Shown here: in pieces, positions 34,273-44,563 of the stretch
How positions within the stretch are numbered: position 1 is the first letter of the stretch
Layout of the letters: the number at the start of each line of letters is the position of its first letter
From: Coprococcus phoceensis
GTDB lineage: Bacteria; Bacillota; Clostridia; Lachnospirales; Lachnospiraceae
Assembly: GCF_900104635.1 (NCBI RefSeq)
Contig: NZ_FNWC01000007.1
Location: 1,959,421-2,023,420, forward strand
Direction of reading: 5' to 3'
DNA length: 64,000 nt
Program-made: the position numbers and the translations under genes
Notes under the pieces: model-generated
What the model was told of the DNA's origin: nothing
Seen by the model: only the letters and a program-made list of their open reading frames with translations
Databases searched by the model: none

Positions 34273-36498
34273 CTAAAAATCCTGTATGCATTCCGCCAGA
34301 CTTGTATATCTGTTCTGCTCATTTGCATTTCGAATCATCTCTTGAAATGTCACATCGCTTCCAACAAGTGTTACACATTTTTTAGCTCTCGTCACCGCCG
34401 TATAGATCAAATTTCGGTGATAAAGCTGCCGTGGTCCCTGCAGAAGCGGAATCACAACCGCAGGGTACTCACTTCCCTGCGATTTATGTATGGTGATAGC
34501 ATATGCCAACTCCAACTCGTCTAATAACTGAAATGGATAATTTACTTTCTTTTTTTCCTCATATTCGACTTCTACCGTCTCCGTATAAGAATTAATTGAT
34601 GTAATTCTTCCGATATCTCCATTGAATACGCCGATTCCTTTATCTACGACAAGACCGTATTTCGTTGCAATCTCCCATTCCAGCTGATAATTATTTTTTA
34701 TCTGCATTACTTTGTCACCAACACGAAAAAGCTTATCTCCATATTCTTTTTCTTCTTTACTTTTATCGGGCGGATTCAGATACTGCTGCAAAATCGTATT
34801 CAGCCGTTCCACACCCAAAAGCCCTTTCCGCATCGGAGTTAAAACCTGTATATCAAACGGATCTGCCCCCACATATTTCGGTAATTTCTTTTGAATCAGC
34901 GCAATCACAACACTGATGATCGTGTTGGCATCCTGTCTTTTTAAAAAGAAAAAGTCTCTGCTCTTATTATCTAAAATGACCTCTTCACCCCGATTGATCT
35001 TATGAGCATTCACCACAATGTCACTTTGTTCTGCCTGACGGAAAATCTTTGTCAATGTAATAACAGGAAAACATTCTGATTTGATTAAATCTTTCAAAAC
35101 ACTTCCCGCCCCTACAGAAGGAAGCTGATCCTGGTCTCCCACAAGAATCAGTCTTGTCCCAACCATAACCGCATTGAGCAGCACATGCATTAACGGCAGA
35201 TCCACCATCGACATCTCATCGATAATGATAACATCTGTCTCCAGCGGATTCTCTTGATTTCTCGCAAATTCCATACGATTATCGTCATTTCCTGGCGCGT
35301 ATGCCAATTCAAGCATCCGGTGAATTGTCCTCGCCTCGCACCCGGTCGCCTCCGTCATACGTTTTGCAGCTCGCCCTGTCGGTGCCGCCAGAAAAATATC
35401 CATACCTTCGCTCTCAAAAAAATGAATCATCGCATTGATTGTTGTTGTCTTTCCGGTTCCAGGTCCTCCTGTCAGAACCAGCACTCCATTCCTCACAGCT
35501 TCTTTCACTGCCGTCCGCTGAAGTTCGTCCAATGAAAGTTCCGCATCTTCCTCAATTTGCCGGAGTCTCTTTTCAATCGCATCCTCCGCAATATCGTAAG
35601 AAACATTCAAATCGTGAAGCATCTTTGCCGTATTTAACTCTAAATAATAGTAGTGCGCCGGATACACCCGGATTCCATCTTCTTTCTCTTTTAGAACAAC
35701 TTTCTTTTCCATCGCTAAGTCCATGAGATACTTCTGTATATCACAGATCTCGACTTCCAAAAGCTGCATCGTTCGCCTGAGCAGCTCTTCCTGTGGAAGA
35801 TAGACATGTCCGTCTGTCACACTCTGCAGCAGCACATAAAAAATCCCACTTCGTATCCTGAAATCGGAATCTGTATGAATTCCTACTTTCGATGCAATCT
35901 CGTCTGCTGTTTTAAAACCAACGCCCTGAACATGGTCTGCAATCTGATACGGATTCTCCTCCATCACACGATAAACACTCTGCCCATAATGCTCATAGAT
36001 TTTGGCTGACAAAGCAAGCGATATCCCATATTTTTGAAGATAAATCATTGCTTTTCGCATATCCTTCTTCTCTTCCACCTGCTCTGAAATCTCACGTGCT
36101 TTCCGTTCACTGATTCCTTTTACTTCCGCAAGACGCTCTGGTTCTTCTTCAATAATACGAAATGTATCGTCTTTAAATTTGCGTACAATTCTCCCTGCAA
36201 GCGCAGCTCCAAGCCCCTTGATCGCACCAGATCCCAAATATCGTTCAATTGATATCAAATCCTCTGGCTCTTTCACTTCATGTGAAATCACTTGCAGCTG
36301 CATGCCATACACATTGTGATTCGTATATTCCCCGGACACTTCCAGCATCTCACCCTCACTAATATAGGGAAAAGTCCCGACACATGTAAGCTCTCCATCT
36401 TTATTTGTTAAATGAAACACCGTATAGCCATTCTCTTCATTTCGGAATACGATATGTTCTACATATCCCTTTATGACTTCCAAAACCTCATCCTCCAT
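34273..36498 (-). CDS. recD2: RecD2 superfamily 1 helicase
   Basis: A 741-residue RecD-like 5'-3' DNA helicase. The N-terminal about 190 residues hold an OB-like domain and helix-hairpin-helix segments (LGSGAIKGLGAALAGRIVRK; VQGVGFKTADEIA), followed by the helicase core with LTGGPGTGKTTTINAMIHFF (Walker A), VIIDEMSMVDLPLM (Walker B), LVGDQDQLPSVGAGSVL and the C-terminal YAITIHKSQGSEYPAVVIPL. RecD2 enzymes act in recombination and replication-fork repair and are not part of RecBCD. CGGAG is next to the ATG. It follows mreB by 79 bp. Confidence 0.95.
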   Translation of the reverse strand: MEDEVLEVIKGYVEHIVFRNEENGYTVFHLTNKDGELTCVGTFPYISEGEMLEVSGEYTNHNVYGMQLQVISHEVKEPEDLISIERYLGSGAIKGLGAALAGRIVRKFKDDTFRIIEEEPERLAEVKGISERKAREISEQVEEKKDMRKAMIYLQKYGISLALSAKIYEHYGQSVYRVMEENPYQIADHVQGVGFKTADEIASKVGIHTDSDFRIRSGIFYVLLQSVTDGHVYLPQEELLRRTMQLLEVEICDIQKYLMDLAMEKKVVLKEKEDGIRVYPAHYYYLELNTAKMLHDLNVSYDIAEDAIEKRLRQIEEDAELSLDELQRTAVKEAVRNGVLVLTGGPGTGKTTTINAMIHFFESEGMDIFLAAPTGRAAKRMTEATGCEARTIHRMLELAYAPGNDDNRMEFARNQENPLETDVIIIDEMSMVDLPLMHVLLNAVMVGTRLILVGDQDQLPSVGAGSVLKDLIKSECFPVITLTKIFRQAEQSDIVVNAHKINRGEEVILDNKSRDFFFLKRQDANTIISVVIALIQKKLPKYVGADPFDIQVLTPMRKGLLGVERLNTILQQYLNPPDKSKEEKEYGDKLFRVGDKVMQIKNNYQLEWEIATKYGLVVDKGIGVFNGDIGRITSINSYTETVEVEYEEKKKVNYPFQLLDELELAYAITIHKSQGSEYPAVVIPLLQGPRQLYHRNLIYTAVTRAKKCVTLVGSDVTFQEMIRNANEQNRYTSLAECIQDF

Positions 36499-36577
36499 AT
36501 TCTCCGAGCAAAATTATTTTGCCGCCAGACGACAAGAGCCGTCTCTTCAAGAGACAGCCCTCAATCACTCTACACAC

Positions 36578-37567
36578 TTACGCTTCTTTTCTTCCACTCA
36601 TAAATTCTACAAACTGACCGGTTCCAACCGCAACAACTTTCATCGGATCTTCGGCAGTCATCGTGTTGATTCCTGTCTTTTCCTCGATCAACTCTTCCAA
36701 TCCACGAAGGAGAGCTCCTCCTCCGGTCAGAACAATTCCTCGATCCAAAATATCCGCTGATAATTCCGGTGGTGTTCTTTCCAATACCGCAATAACAGCT
36801 TCCACAATCTGACTTGTTGTCTCTTTCAAAGCTTCTTCTGTCTCTGAAGATGTCACTGTCACAGTCTTTGGAAGACCTGTCACAAGATTACGTCCACGCA
36901 CTTCCATCGTCTCTTCTTCCACCAATGGATAAGTTGTCCCGATTTTAATCTTGATATCTTCCGCAGTACGCTCTCCGATCAATAGATTATGCTTTTTACG
37001 CATAAATCTTACAATTGCTTCGTCAAAATCATCGCCTGCAATTTTAATTGATGTATTTACTACTGTTCCTCCAAGTGAGATAACCGCAATATCTGCAGTT
37101 CCTCCACCGATATCTACAATCATGTTTCCACATGGCTTTGCAATATCAATTCCTGCTCCAATTGCCGCTGCAACCGGCTCTTCAATCAAATGTACCTCTC
37201 TTGCACCAGCTGCAAAAGTCGCTTCTTCCACTGCCTTCTTTTCTACTTCTGTAACACCGCTCGGCACACAAATACTGATACGCGGCTTCTTAAAAGTTCT
37301 CTTTCCTACCGCTTTCTGTACGAAGTACTTAATCATCTTTTCTGTCACTGTATAGTCTGAAATAACTCCCTGTCTCAGCGGTCTTACAGCTATAATATTT
37401 CCCGGTGTTCTTCCAAGCATCAGTCTCGCTTCTTCTCCAATCGCCTTAATCGCATTGGTATCTCTGTCAAAAGCGACTACGGAAGGTTCTTTCAATACAA
37501 CACCTTTTCCTTTTACATATACGAGAACACTGGCGGTTCCTAAATCAATTCCGATATCAACTGACAT
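36578..37567 (-). CDS. mreB: MreB/Mbl-family rod-shape actin homologue
   Basis: A 329-residue bacterial actin: VDIGIDLGTASVLVYVKGKG (phosphate 1), VRPLRQGVISDYTVTEKMI, MIVDIGGGTADIAVISLGG (phosphate 2) and GIVLTGGGALLRGLEELI (adenosine site). It polymerises under the membrane and guides side-wall peptidoglycan synthesis. No mreC or mreD follows; instead recD2 lies behind it, so it resembles a stand-alone Mbl-type copy. AAGGAG precedes the ATG and it has its own promoter at 37634-37661. Confidence 0.95.
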   Translation of the reverse strand: MSVDIGIDLGTASVLVYVKGKGVVLKEPSVVAFDRDTNAIKAIGEEARLMLGRTPGNIIAVRPLRQGVISDYTVTEKMIKYFVQKAVGKRTFKKPRISICVPSGVTEVEKKAVEEATFAAGAREVHLIEEPVAAAIGAGIDIAKPCGNMIVDIGGGTADIAVISLGGTVVNTSIKIAGDDFDEAIVRFMRKKHNLLIGERTAEDIKIKIGTTYPLVEEETMEVRGRNLVTGLPKTVTVTSSETEEALKETTSQIVEAVIAVLERTPPELSADILDRGIVLTGGGALLRGLEELIEEKTGINTMTAEDPMKVVAVGTGQFVEFMSGRKEA

Positions 37568-37633
37568 CTGATTTCTCCTTTCACTGCACTTATCTATTCT
37601 ATCATCTTTCGTTATTATACATATACCTTACCT

Positions 37634-37661
37634 ATTATAATAAAAATTCCAATAAATGCAA
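37634..37661 (-). promoter_or_regulatory. Promoter of mreB
   Basis: On the minus strand TTGCAT (37656-37661) is 16 nt from TATAAT (37634-37639); reading the -35 box as TTTGCA gives 17 nt. It lies in the 104-bp gap between uvrA and mreB. The leader would be about 60 nt. Confidence 0.65.
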
Positions 37662-37671
37662 AGAGTTTTTT

Positions 37672-40509
37672 TTAATTTAAACTTTTTTTAAGGATTGCAT
37701 CAATATATTTGCCTGTATGCGATGCCGGATTGGCAGCAATCTCCTCAGGAGTTCCCGTTGCCACAACGGTTCCCCCTTTGTCTCCACCCTCTGGTCCTAT
37801 GTCGATAATATAGTCCGCAGTCTTGATCACATCTAAATTATGTTCAATCACAATTACGGTATTTCCATCTGCTGACAGACGATGTAAAATTTCTGTCAAT
37901 TTGTGCACATCCGCAAAATGAAGCCCTGTTGTCGGTTCATCTAAAATATAAACTGTTCTCCCTGTGCTTCTCTTACTCAATTCGGTTGCCAATTTAATTC
38001 TCTGTGCCTCACCGCCAGAAAGTGTAGTGGACGGCTGACCTAATCGAATGTAGGAAAGTCCAACATCATACAGGGTCTCCATCTTTCTTCGAATGCTAGG
38101 AACATTCTCAAAGAAATGAAGCGCCTCCTCCACAGTCATATTCAGCACATCATAAATGCTCTTTCCTTTGTATTTTACTTCTAACGTCTCTCTGTTATAT
38201 CGCTTTCCATCACAGACTTCACACGGAACATATACATCTGGAAGAAAATGCATTTCAATCTTTAAAATCCCATCTCCTGAACAAGCCTCACATCTTCCGC
38301 CTTTGACATTAAAACTAAATCTTCCTTTTTTGTATCCTCTCGCCTTTGCATCCGCAGTTGCCGCAAAGAGATCGCGGATTAAATCAAAAACTCCTGTATA
38401 CGTTGCCGGATTCGATCTAGGAGTTCTTCCAATCGGCGACTGATCAATGTCAATGACTTTGTCAAACTGTTCAATTCCTTCTATCCTCTTATGTTTCCCT
38501 GGAATTGTTCTCGCTCTGTTAAGATCCTTAGAAAGTCTTTTGTAAACAATTTCATTTACTAAAGAACTTTTTCCTGAACCAGAAACTCCAGTCACGCACG
38601 TCATTACACCAACCGGAAATGAAACATCAATATTCTTTAAATTATTTTCTGCTGCCCCAATTACTTTCAGCCAGCCTTTCGGTTCTTTGCGCACATCCGG
38701 TACCGGAATCTGCATGCGTCCACTCAGGTATGCACCAGTAACAGACTTCTTATTCCGCATAATCTCTTTTGCAGTACCTGCTGCAACAACTTCTCCACCA
38801 TGTTCGCCCGCTCCCGGACCAATATCCACAATATAGTCCGCTTCCAGCATCGTATCTTCATCATGCTCTACTACAATCAAACTGTTTCCCAGATCACGTA
38901 GATGTTTCAATGTCTTCAATAGTTTATCATTATCTCGCTGGTGAAGTCCGATACTTGGCTCATCCAGAATATAAGCCACTCCAACCAGACCTGAACCAAT
39001 CTGTGTTGCCAGACGGATACGCTGAGCCTCTCCTCCCGAAAGACTTCCTGTTGCTCTGGCAAGTGTCAGATAATCCAATCCTACATCCATCAAAAATCCA
39101 ATACGCGCTTTGATTTCTTTTAAAATCTGTCCACCGATTAACTCCTGCGTCTTTGTGAGCTCTAATCCTTCCAAAAACTGCTGAAGTTTTTCAATAGAAA
39201 GCGACGTGACTTCCGCAATATTTTTATCTCCCACTGCAACTGCCAACGCGCTCTTTTTCAATCTCTGTCCGCCACATTCATGACAAGGCGTAATCCGCAT
39301 AAAACTCTCATATTCCGCCTTCATCGTCTCTGAGCCTGTTTCACGATATCTTCTCTCTACATTTTTTATAATTCCTTCGAATGCAACATCATAAATACCT
39401 TCTCCGCGCTGCCCTTTATAATACACCTTCACTTCTCGTCCATTGGTTCCATGAATCAAAATATCTTTGACTTCCTGCGGATAATCTTGGAACGGCGTAT
39501 CCAACGAGAAATTATATTCTTTACAAAGAGCTTTTAATATTGCTCTTGTGTAACTTCCTTTGTCTGTACAAGACTGCCATCCCATCACTACGATAGCGCC
39601 TTCATCTATACTTAACGATTGATCCGGGATCATCAAATCTACATCAAACTCCATCTTGTATCCCAGTCCAAAGCAAACCGGACATGCCCCAAATGGATTA
39701 TTAAAAGAAAAACTTCTCGGTTCAATCTCTTCGATACTGATTCCACAATCCGGGCACGAAAAACTTTGGCTAAAATTCAAAGGTTCTCCGCCAATCACGT
39801 CCACAACCAAAAGTCCCTCCGCCAATGCCAGTACACTTTCAATTGAATCCGTCAATCTCTTTTGAATGCCTTCTCTTACAACAAGTCTGTCCACGATAAT
39901 CTCTATATTATGCTTAATATTTTTGTCCAGAGAAATTTCTTCTGACAATTCATATAAATTTCCATCAATGCGCACACGTACATAACCGCTTTTCTTTGCC
40001 TTTTCCAGCAACTTTTCATGCCTTCCTTTTCGTCCTCTCACAACCGGCGCAAGAAGCTGGATCTTTGTTCCCTCCGGAAGCTCCATAATCTGATCCACCA
40101 TCTGGTCCACCGTCTGCTTTTTTATCTCCTTCCCACATTTCGGACAGTGTGGGATCCCTATTCTTGCATAGAGCAGACGAAAATAATCGTAAATTTCTGT
40201 CACCGTTCCAACTGTAGAACGTGGATTTCGATTCGTTGATTTCTGATCAATAGAAATCGCCGGTGAAAGCCCCTCAATACTTTCTACATTCGGTTTCTCC
40301 ATCTGGCCAAGGAACTGTCTCGCATAAGAAGACAGCGATTCCATATACCTTCTCTGTCCTTCTGCATAGATTGTGTCAAATGCTAAGGATGACTTCCCCG
40401 ATCCACTTAGGCCCGTCAACACAACAAGTTCATTTCTCGGAATATCCAAATCTATATTTTTCAAATTGTGCTCATTGGCACCCCGTATTTTTATATATTG
40501 TTTTGCCAT
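37672..40509 (-). CDS. uvrA: UvrA, excinuclease ABC subunit A
   Basis: A 945-residue ABC ATPase with two nucleotide-binding halves: [20 protein letters not shown] and [16 protein letters not shown] (Walker A), two LSGGEAQRI signatures, and zinc-binding cysteines including [16 protein letters not shown] and [14 protein letters not shown]. It finds bulky DNA lesions and loads UvrB for nucleotide excision repair. Length is as expected. AGGAG precedes the ATG, 9 bp after the uvrB stop, so uvrB and uvrA are one operon. Confidence 0.98.
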   Translation of the reverse strand: MAKQYIKIRGANEHNLKNIDLDIPRNELVVLTGLSGSGKSSLAFDTIYAEGQRRYMESLSSYARQFLGQMEKPNVESIEGLSPAISIDQKSTNRNPRSTVGTVTEIYDYFRLLYARIGIPHCPKCGKEIKKQTVDQMVDQIMELPEGTKIQLLAPVVRGRKGRHEKLLEKAKKSGYVRVRIDGNLYELSEEISLDKNIKHNIEIIVDRLVVREGIQKRLTDSIESVLALAEGLLVVDVIGGEPLNFSQSFSCPDCGISIEEIEPRSFSFNNPFGACPVCFGLGYKMEFDVDLMIPDQSLSIDEGAIVVMGWQSCTDKGSYTRAILKALCKEYNFSLDTPFQDYPQEVKDILIHGTNGREVKVYYKGQRGEGIYDVAFEGIIKNVERRYRETGSETMKAEYESFMRITPCHECGGQRLKKSALAVAVGDKNIAEVTSLSIEKLQQFLEGLELTKTQELIGGQILKEIKARIGFLMDVGLDYLTLARATGSLSGGEAQRIRLATQIGSGLVGVAYILDEPSIGLHQRDNDKLLKTLKHLRDLGNSLIVVEHDEDTMLEADYIVDIGPGAGEHGGEVVAAGTAKEIMRNKKSVTGAYLSGRMQIPVPDVRKEPKGWLKVIGAAENNLKNIDVSFPVGVMTCVTGVSGSGKSSLVNEIVYKRLSKDLNRARTIPGKHKRIEGIEQFDKVIDIDQSPIGRTPRSNPATYTGVFDLIRDLFAATADAKARGYKKGRFSFNVKGGRCEACSGDGILKIEMHFLPDVYVPCEVCDGKRYNRETLEVKYKGKSIYDVLNMTVEEALHFFENVPSIRRKMETLYDVGLSYIRLGQPSTTLSGGEAQRIKLATELSKRSTGRTVYILDEPTTGLHFADVHKLTEILHRLSADGNTVIVIEHNLDVIKTADYIIDIGPEGGDKGGTVVATGTPEEIAANPASHTGKYIDAILKKSLN

Positions 40510-40518
40510 CGTATACTC

Positions 40519-42507
40519 CTAACCTTCCATATCCTGTAACTGCTTTTTCAGCTCAATCAATTTGTCGCGCAACTCTGCTGCCGCCTCGAAATTCAATTCT
40601 GCCGCTGCTTTCTTCATCTGCTTTGTAACATCTTTTATCAGTTTTTCCAATTCTTTTTCACTCATTGACTCCGGATCTTTTTCAAGACGCAATTCCTCCG
40701 CCGCTACCTTCTTAGAAATACTGATCAGATCTCGCACTGACTTTTTAACAGTCTGAGGTGTAATTCCATGTTCCTCATTGTATGCCATCTGTATCTTTCT
40801 TCTTCGTTCTGTCTCTTGAATCGCTTTTTCCATCGACTCTGTCACATGATCCGCATACATGATAACATGACCATCCGCATTACGGGCAGCTCGCCCAATC
40901 GTCTGAATAAGCGAAGTCTCCGAACGCAGGAATCCTTCCTTATCGGCATCTAAAATTGCAACCAATGTAATCTCAGGAATATCAAGCCCCTCACGCAACA
41001 GATTGATTCCGACAAGCACATCAAATACATCGAGACGCATATCCCGAATAATTTCTGTCCGCTCTAACGTATCAATATCTGAATGAAGATATTTCACCCG
41101 TATACCAAGTTCACGCATATAATCTGTCAAATCTTCTGCCATTCGTTTTGTCAACGTTGTAATAAGAATCTTATTTTTCTTTGCAATCTCCTTGTTCACT
41201 TCACCGACCAGATCGTCGATCTGTCCTTCCACCGGACGCACTTCAACCTCCGGATCAAGAAGACCTGTCGGTCGGATAATCTGATCCACACGCAAAAGTT
41301 CATTCTTTTCTTCATATTCTCCCGGCGTCGCAGATACAAACAACATCTGATTTACCTTACTTTCAAATTCTTCAAAATTAAGCGGTCTGTTGTCCTTTGC
41401 TGACGGCAAACGGAATCCATAATCTACAAGAGTGGACTTTCTAGACTGGTCACCCATGTACATTCCACCAATCTGAGGAATGGTCTTGTGCGATTCATCA
41501 ATCATAATCAAAAAATCATCCGGAAAATAGTCAATCAATGTGTGCGGCGGCTGCCCCGGCGCCAGTCCTGTCAAATGCCTTGAATAATTCTCTATTCCCG
41601 AACAAAATCCCGTCTCTCGCATCATCTCAATATCGAAATTCGTCCGCTCTGCAATACGCTGCGCTTCCAAAAGCTTGTCTTCTCCTTTAAAATATCGGAC
41701 TCTTTCTTCCAATTCTTCCTCAATCGCCTTTGTTGCTCGATCCAGCGCTTCCTTTGACACAACATAATGCGATGCTGGGAAAATCGCTACATGCTTCAAC
41801 GCATTTTTAATCTCGCCCGTCAAAACATCAATCTCTGTTATTCTCTCCACTTCATCCCCGAAAAATTCCACACGAATTGCATAATCTTCCGAAACTGCCG
41901 GAAAGATCTCCAGCACATCTCCTCTTACCCGAAATGTCCCGCGTTTAAAATCCATATCATTGCGATCATACTGTATCTCAATCAACTTCGCAACAACCTC
42001 ATCCCGATCTTTTATCATCCCAGGGCGTAGTGAAATTACCATCTCCTGATAATCAATTGGCGAACCTAATCCATAAATGCAGGATACACTCGCCACAATA
42101 ATCACATCCCGTCGCTCAGAAAGTGCTGCCGTTGCCGAATGGCGCAGCTTATCAATCTCATCATTGATGGATGAATCCTTCGCAATATAAGTGTCAGATG
42201 ACGGAACATATGCTTCCGGTTGGTAATAGTCATAATAACTCATAAATAGTTCTACAGAATTATTAGGAAAAAATTCCTTAAATTCGCCATATAACTGTGC
42301 TGCCAAGGTCTTGTTATGTGCAATTACTAATGTTGGTCTATTCAATTGTGCAATGACATTCGCCATCGTAAATGTCTTTCCCGAACCGGTTGCACCAAGA
42401 AGGGTCTGGCATTGGTTGCCTTCTTTAAAACCCTTTACAAGCTGGTCAATGGCTTGAGGCTGGTCGCCGGTTGGGGTGTATTCTGATACCAATTCAAAAT
42501 GTTCCAT
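40519..42507 (-). CDS. uvrB: UvrB, excinuclease ABC subunit B
   Basis: A 662-residue helicase-fold protein: [20 protein letters not shown] (Walker A), the DNA-wrapping beta-hairpin [50 protein letters not shown] and a C-terminal UVR motif ([20 protein letters not shown]) that binds UvrC. It checks the damage brought by UvrA and holds UvrC. AGGAG precedes the ATG. Just upstream is a truncated DUF1016 fragment, so its normal promoter region may have been changed by insertion of accessory genes; the nearest strong promoter is the LexA-box promoter 2 kb upstream. Confidence 0.98.
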   Translation of the reverse strand: MEHFELVSEYTPTGDQPQAIDQLVKGFKEGNQCQTLLGATGSGKTFTMANVIAQLNRPTLVIAHNKTLAAQLYGEFKEFFPNNSVELFMSYYDYYQPEAYVPSSDTYIAKDSSINDEIDKLRHSATAALSERRDVIIVASVSCIYGLGSPIDYQEMVISLRPGMIKDRDEVVAKLIEIQYDRNDMDFKRGTFRVRGDVLEIFPAVSEDYAIRVEFFGDEVERITEIDVLTGEIKNALKHVAIFPASHYVVSKEALDRATKAIEEELEERVRYFKGEDKLLEAQRIAERTNFDIEMMRETGFCSGIENYSRHLTGLAPGQPPHTLIDYFPDDFLIMIDESHKTIPQIGGMYMGDQSRKSTLVDYGFRLPSAKDNRPLNFEEFESKVNQMLFVSATPGEYEEKNELLRVDQIIRPTGLLDPEVEVRPVEGQIDDLVGEVNKEIAKKNKILITTLTKRMAEDLTDYMRELGIRVKYLHSDIDTLERTEIIRDMRLDVFDVLVGINLLREGLDIPEITLVAILDADKEGFLRSETSLIQTIGRAARNADGHVIMYADHVTESMEKAIQETERRRKIQMAYNEEHGITPQTVKKSVRDLISISKKVAAEELRLEKDPESMSEKELEKLIKDVTKQMKKAAAELNFEAAAELRDKLIELKKQLQDMEG

Positions 42508-42551
42508 ATGTTTCTCCTCTGTTCAAATCAACCCTCATTTATTCCAAGTTT

Positions 42552-43019
42552 TTATCGTCCAATATTTCTGCTCAATGCCAAACGTTCATAGAGCGAACTT
42601 CCATACTGTCGAGCTAATTCATCTTTACTCCACCCATTTCTATATGCTCCTATCTCATAAAAATGGCGTTCTTCAATATTGTTTATTCGCATAAGAATAA
42701 GATAATGAGACCAGCTTAGATAAAATTTTCTCCCTTCCTGTGTAACTGGAAGTTTTTCAGATTGGGGAAACGGCGTTTCCCCAATTGAGTCCTTGGAATA
42801 AACCAGATAAAATTTACGCATAAGTTTTAAATTATCGTATGAATATCCTCTTCCAAATTTCTGTGTCAGTCTCTGAGACAATTCTTTCAAAATGTACTTC
42901 CCATATGCTGCACGTTCTTTTCCACTTTGTTCTTCTTCCACAATCATTCTCCCTGCTTCATAACAGAGGTATACCATCGTCATATTTACTGCAACTGATA
43001 ATTTTTTTGCATTTTTTCT
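42552..43019 (-). pseudogene. DUF1016 (YhcG-type nuclease) fragment 2
   Basis: The reading frame starting RKNAKKLSVAV at 43019 and continuing NMTMVYLCYEAGRMIVEEEQ matches the N-terminal DUF1016 domain of YhcG-type PD-(D/E)XK proteins, through WSHYLILMRINNIEERHFYE to SSLYERLALSRN, where it stops at 42552. Intact family members are more than twice as long and have the nuclease domain after this point. The first in-frame ATG is at 42983, inside the domain. It lacks both its proper start and its catalytic half. It ends 44 bp before uvrB. A short translated remnant cannot be excluded. Confidence 0.8.
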
Positions 43020-43212
43020 ACCAAAACCGAATGCTCCTCAAATTTTGTGTTGAAACCCCTGACATTCCCGGAAAAGCTTTCCGCAAATCTTTACTCATCA
43101 CATTCAGAAAGGATTTTCCCTATTTAGCATTTTTCTGCTTGCTGACAATATTTTTCCCAAGTTCCCAATATAAATCCAATAGTTCATAATTTATTTTAAC
43201 ATCATTAATCCA
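43018..43212 (-). pseudogene. DUF1016 (YhcG-type) fragment 1 with internal stop
   Basis: In the frame WINDVKINYELLDLYWELGK the sequence continues NIVSKQKNAK, meets a TAG at 43120-43122 where family members have Trp (TGG to TAG), and goes on in the same frame as GKSFLNVMSKDLRKAFPGMS and GVSTQNLRSIRFW to another TAG at 43018. This is the N-terminal region of a second DUF1016 protein, broken by point mutation and truncated. It runs directly into fragment 2 in a different frame, so a deletion or recombination has joined them. Confidence 0.8.
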
Positions 43213-43364
43213 ACTTTTAAAAAGTCTTTTACCATTGCTGGAAACCAAATACTTTCAGCCGAGTCATTCATCTTTAGTGGATTACCAAATCTAATGATAT
43301 CTGTTTGTAAAATGTTATAAAATGTATCCACAGAGCAATAATGATAATATATTTTATTGTTCAT
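43191..43364 (-). pseudogene. Truncated DUF2971-type gene start
   Basis: The 57-codon frame begins MNNKIYYHYCSVDTFYNILQ and continues FGNPLKMNDSAESIWF, a good match to the first 40 residues of DUF2971 proteins, which are usually over 200 residues. After that the frame passes into DUF1016-type sequence in another frame and stops at 43191. The ATG lies inside the end of the RhuM gene (11-bp overlap), as expected for a formerly coupled second gene. Confidence 0.65.
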
Positions 43365-44397
43365 CTTTTGCATCCACCACCTTTGCTGTTTCCAGCAAAA
43401 CACGATCAAAATCACTCTGATACAATTGATCCTGCTTCACACGGTATTTTTCAAATTCATTTAGCGCATGTGTTTCTGCTATCTTAGCAGAAATACTCCC
43501 TGCATGTGTTAAAATTTCCTTCTTGGACAGTCTCAATAAACCTTCAAATTGTTCTGCCCAATCTTCCATTGTCATCGGAACTTGTTCTTCAGCCCGCATT
43601 TCTGCCAAATCTAAATAAGCATTAACAATCCTTGCCATTGCCGAAAGTTCCTGCTCAGTCAAATAATTTTTTGCGACTGTCACATCGAATCTTTGTATTT
43701 TCCCGCTAGGTGCATCTTTCCATGTTTGCAATCCCATGTTTTGCTTTTCACTGTCTGCTCTATGATAAATCACTTCTGCCGCTGTTTCTCCATGAATTGC
43801 CCAATGCAATTGATTTTGCACTTTTGCAAAAAATAGTCTTGTTGTTTGTGCTTTAGAGTCATAATCTATACTTGTCGCATAAATATCTGTAATTTTCTGA
43901 TAAAATTTCCGCTCAGACAACCGAATCTCACGAATTCTTTCCAGTTGTTCTTCAAAATAATCTTTTGTTAATACAGTTCCAAAATTCTTTAATCGCTCAT
44001 CATCCATCACAAATCCCTTAATTGTGAATTCTTCTATAATATCATTTGCCCACTTACGAAATTGAACTGCTCTAGGTGAATCAACTTTATTACCCACTGC
44101 AATAATGGCTTTTAAATTATAATGGTTCGTATTATAACTTTTTCCATCTGAAGCAGTTATTCGAAATTTTCGAATAACTGCATTCTCATCTATTTCTCCA
44201 TCTGAAAATATTTTCTTCAAATGATAATTAATAGTATGTGTTTCTACATTATACAAGAGTCCCATCATTTTTTGAGTCAGCCACACATTTTCATCAAAAT
44301 ATATAGCATTAACATCACTTTCTCCAGTTGCTGTAATAAAGGTTAAATATTCTGCTGCTGAAGAACGTATCATAGATATCTCTTTCTTCTTTTTCAT
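43354..44397 (-). CDS. RhuM-family protein
   Basis: A 347-residue protein of the virulence RhuM family. The N-terminal about 110 residues hold the diagnostic stretch VWLTQKMMGLLYNVETHTIN, then NTNHYNLKAIIAVGNKVDSP; the middle has QFRKWANDIIEEFTIKGFVM and KNFGTVLTKDYFEEQLERIR; the C-terminal half is helical. RhuM proteins are common in restriction-modification and defence islands; the biochemical role is not established. GGGAG precedes the ATG. It is transcribed from the LexA-box promoter 130 bp upstream. It appears intact, unlike the gene fragments after it. Confidence 0.88.
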   Translation of the reverse strand: MKKKKEISMIRSSAAEYLTFITATGESDVNAIYFDENVWLTQKMMGLLYNVETHTINYHLKKIFSDGEIDENAVIRKFRITASDGKSYNTNHYNLKAIIAVGNKVDSPRAVQFRKWANDIIEEFTIKGFVMDDERLKNFGTVLTKDYFEEQLERIREIRLSERKFYQKITDIYATSIDYDSKAQTTRLFFAKVQNQLHWAIHGETAAEVIYHRADSEKQNMGLQTWKDAPSGKIQRFDVTVAKNYLTEQELSAMARIVNAYLDLAEMRAEEQVPMTMEDWAEQFEGLLRLSKKEILTHAGSISAKIAETHALNEFEKYRVKQDQLYQSDFDRVLLETAKVVDAKDEQ

Positions 44398-44515
44398 TCT
44401 CTCCCACCTTTCATAATTTCTATACCATATATTTCCCTTTTGTATGGAGAATATCTCTCTTGGTCATCCGTAAATAATCATCTATTCTGTTTCATCATAA
44501 TATTCTGCTCTCAAA
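44398..44515 (-). other. Long leader of the RhuM transcript
   Basis: About 120 nt separate the LexA box from the RhuM start. No strong hairpin was seen. The frame of RhuM is open for about 25 codons upstream of its ATG until a TGA, and another frame reads NICSLRAEYYDETE to a stop just after the LexA box. These could be remnants of older coding sequence or a short leader peptide; neither has a ribosome site. Confidence 0.35.
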
Positions 44516-44527
44516 GAACAAATGTTC
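44516..44527 (-). promoter_or_regulatory. LexA/DinR-type SOS box
   Basis: The sequence GAAC-AAAT-GTTC (GAAC-N4-GTTC) is a perfect match to the core of the Gram-positive LexA box. It lies at about +1 to +12 of the RhuM promoter, a place where bound LexA would block RNA polymerase. The flanking bases extend the symmetry (AAGAAC and GTTCTT). Its location next to a consensus promoter makes a chance match less likely. Confidence 0.7.
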
Positions 44528-44534
44528 TTCTTTC

Positions 44535-44563
44535 ATTTTATCTTATGTGCTGTTTTGTGTCAA
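44535..44563 (-). promoter_or_regulatory. Strong promoter of the RhuM gene
   Basis: The minus strand has the consensus -35 box TTGACA (44558-44563), exactly 17 nt, and the -10 box TAAAAT (44535-44540). The start site falls near 44,528 beside the LexA box. It is one of the best sigma-A promoters in the window, so the gene would be strongly expressed when the repressor is removed. Confidence 0.8.

Noticed and set aside
37568..37680. A/T runs after uvrA as a terminator
   Set aside because: There are T-rich stretches but no convincing stem before them. The uvrA transcript may read into mreB.
42508..42551. TTTGAACAG half-site before uvrB as a LexA box
   Set aside because: Only one half (GAAC) is present; the GTTC half does not follow at 4 nt, and no promoter is positioned around it.
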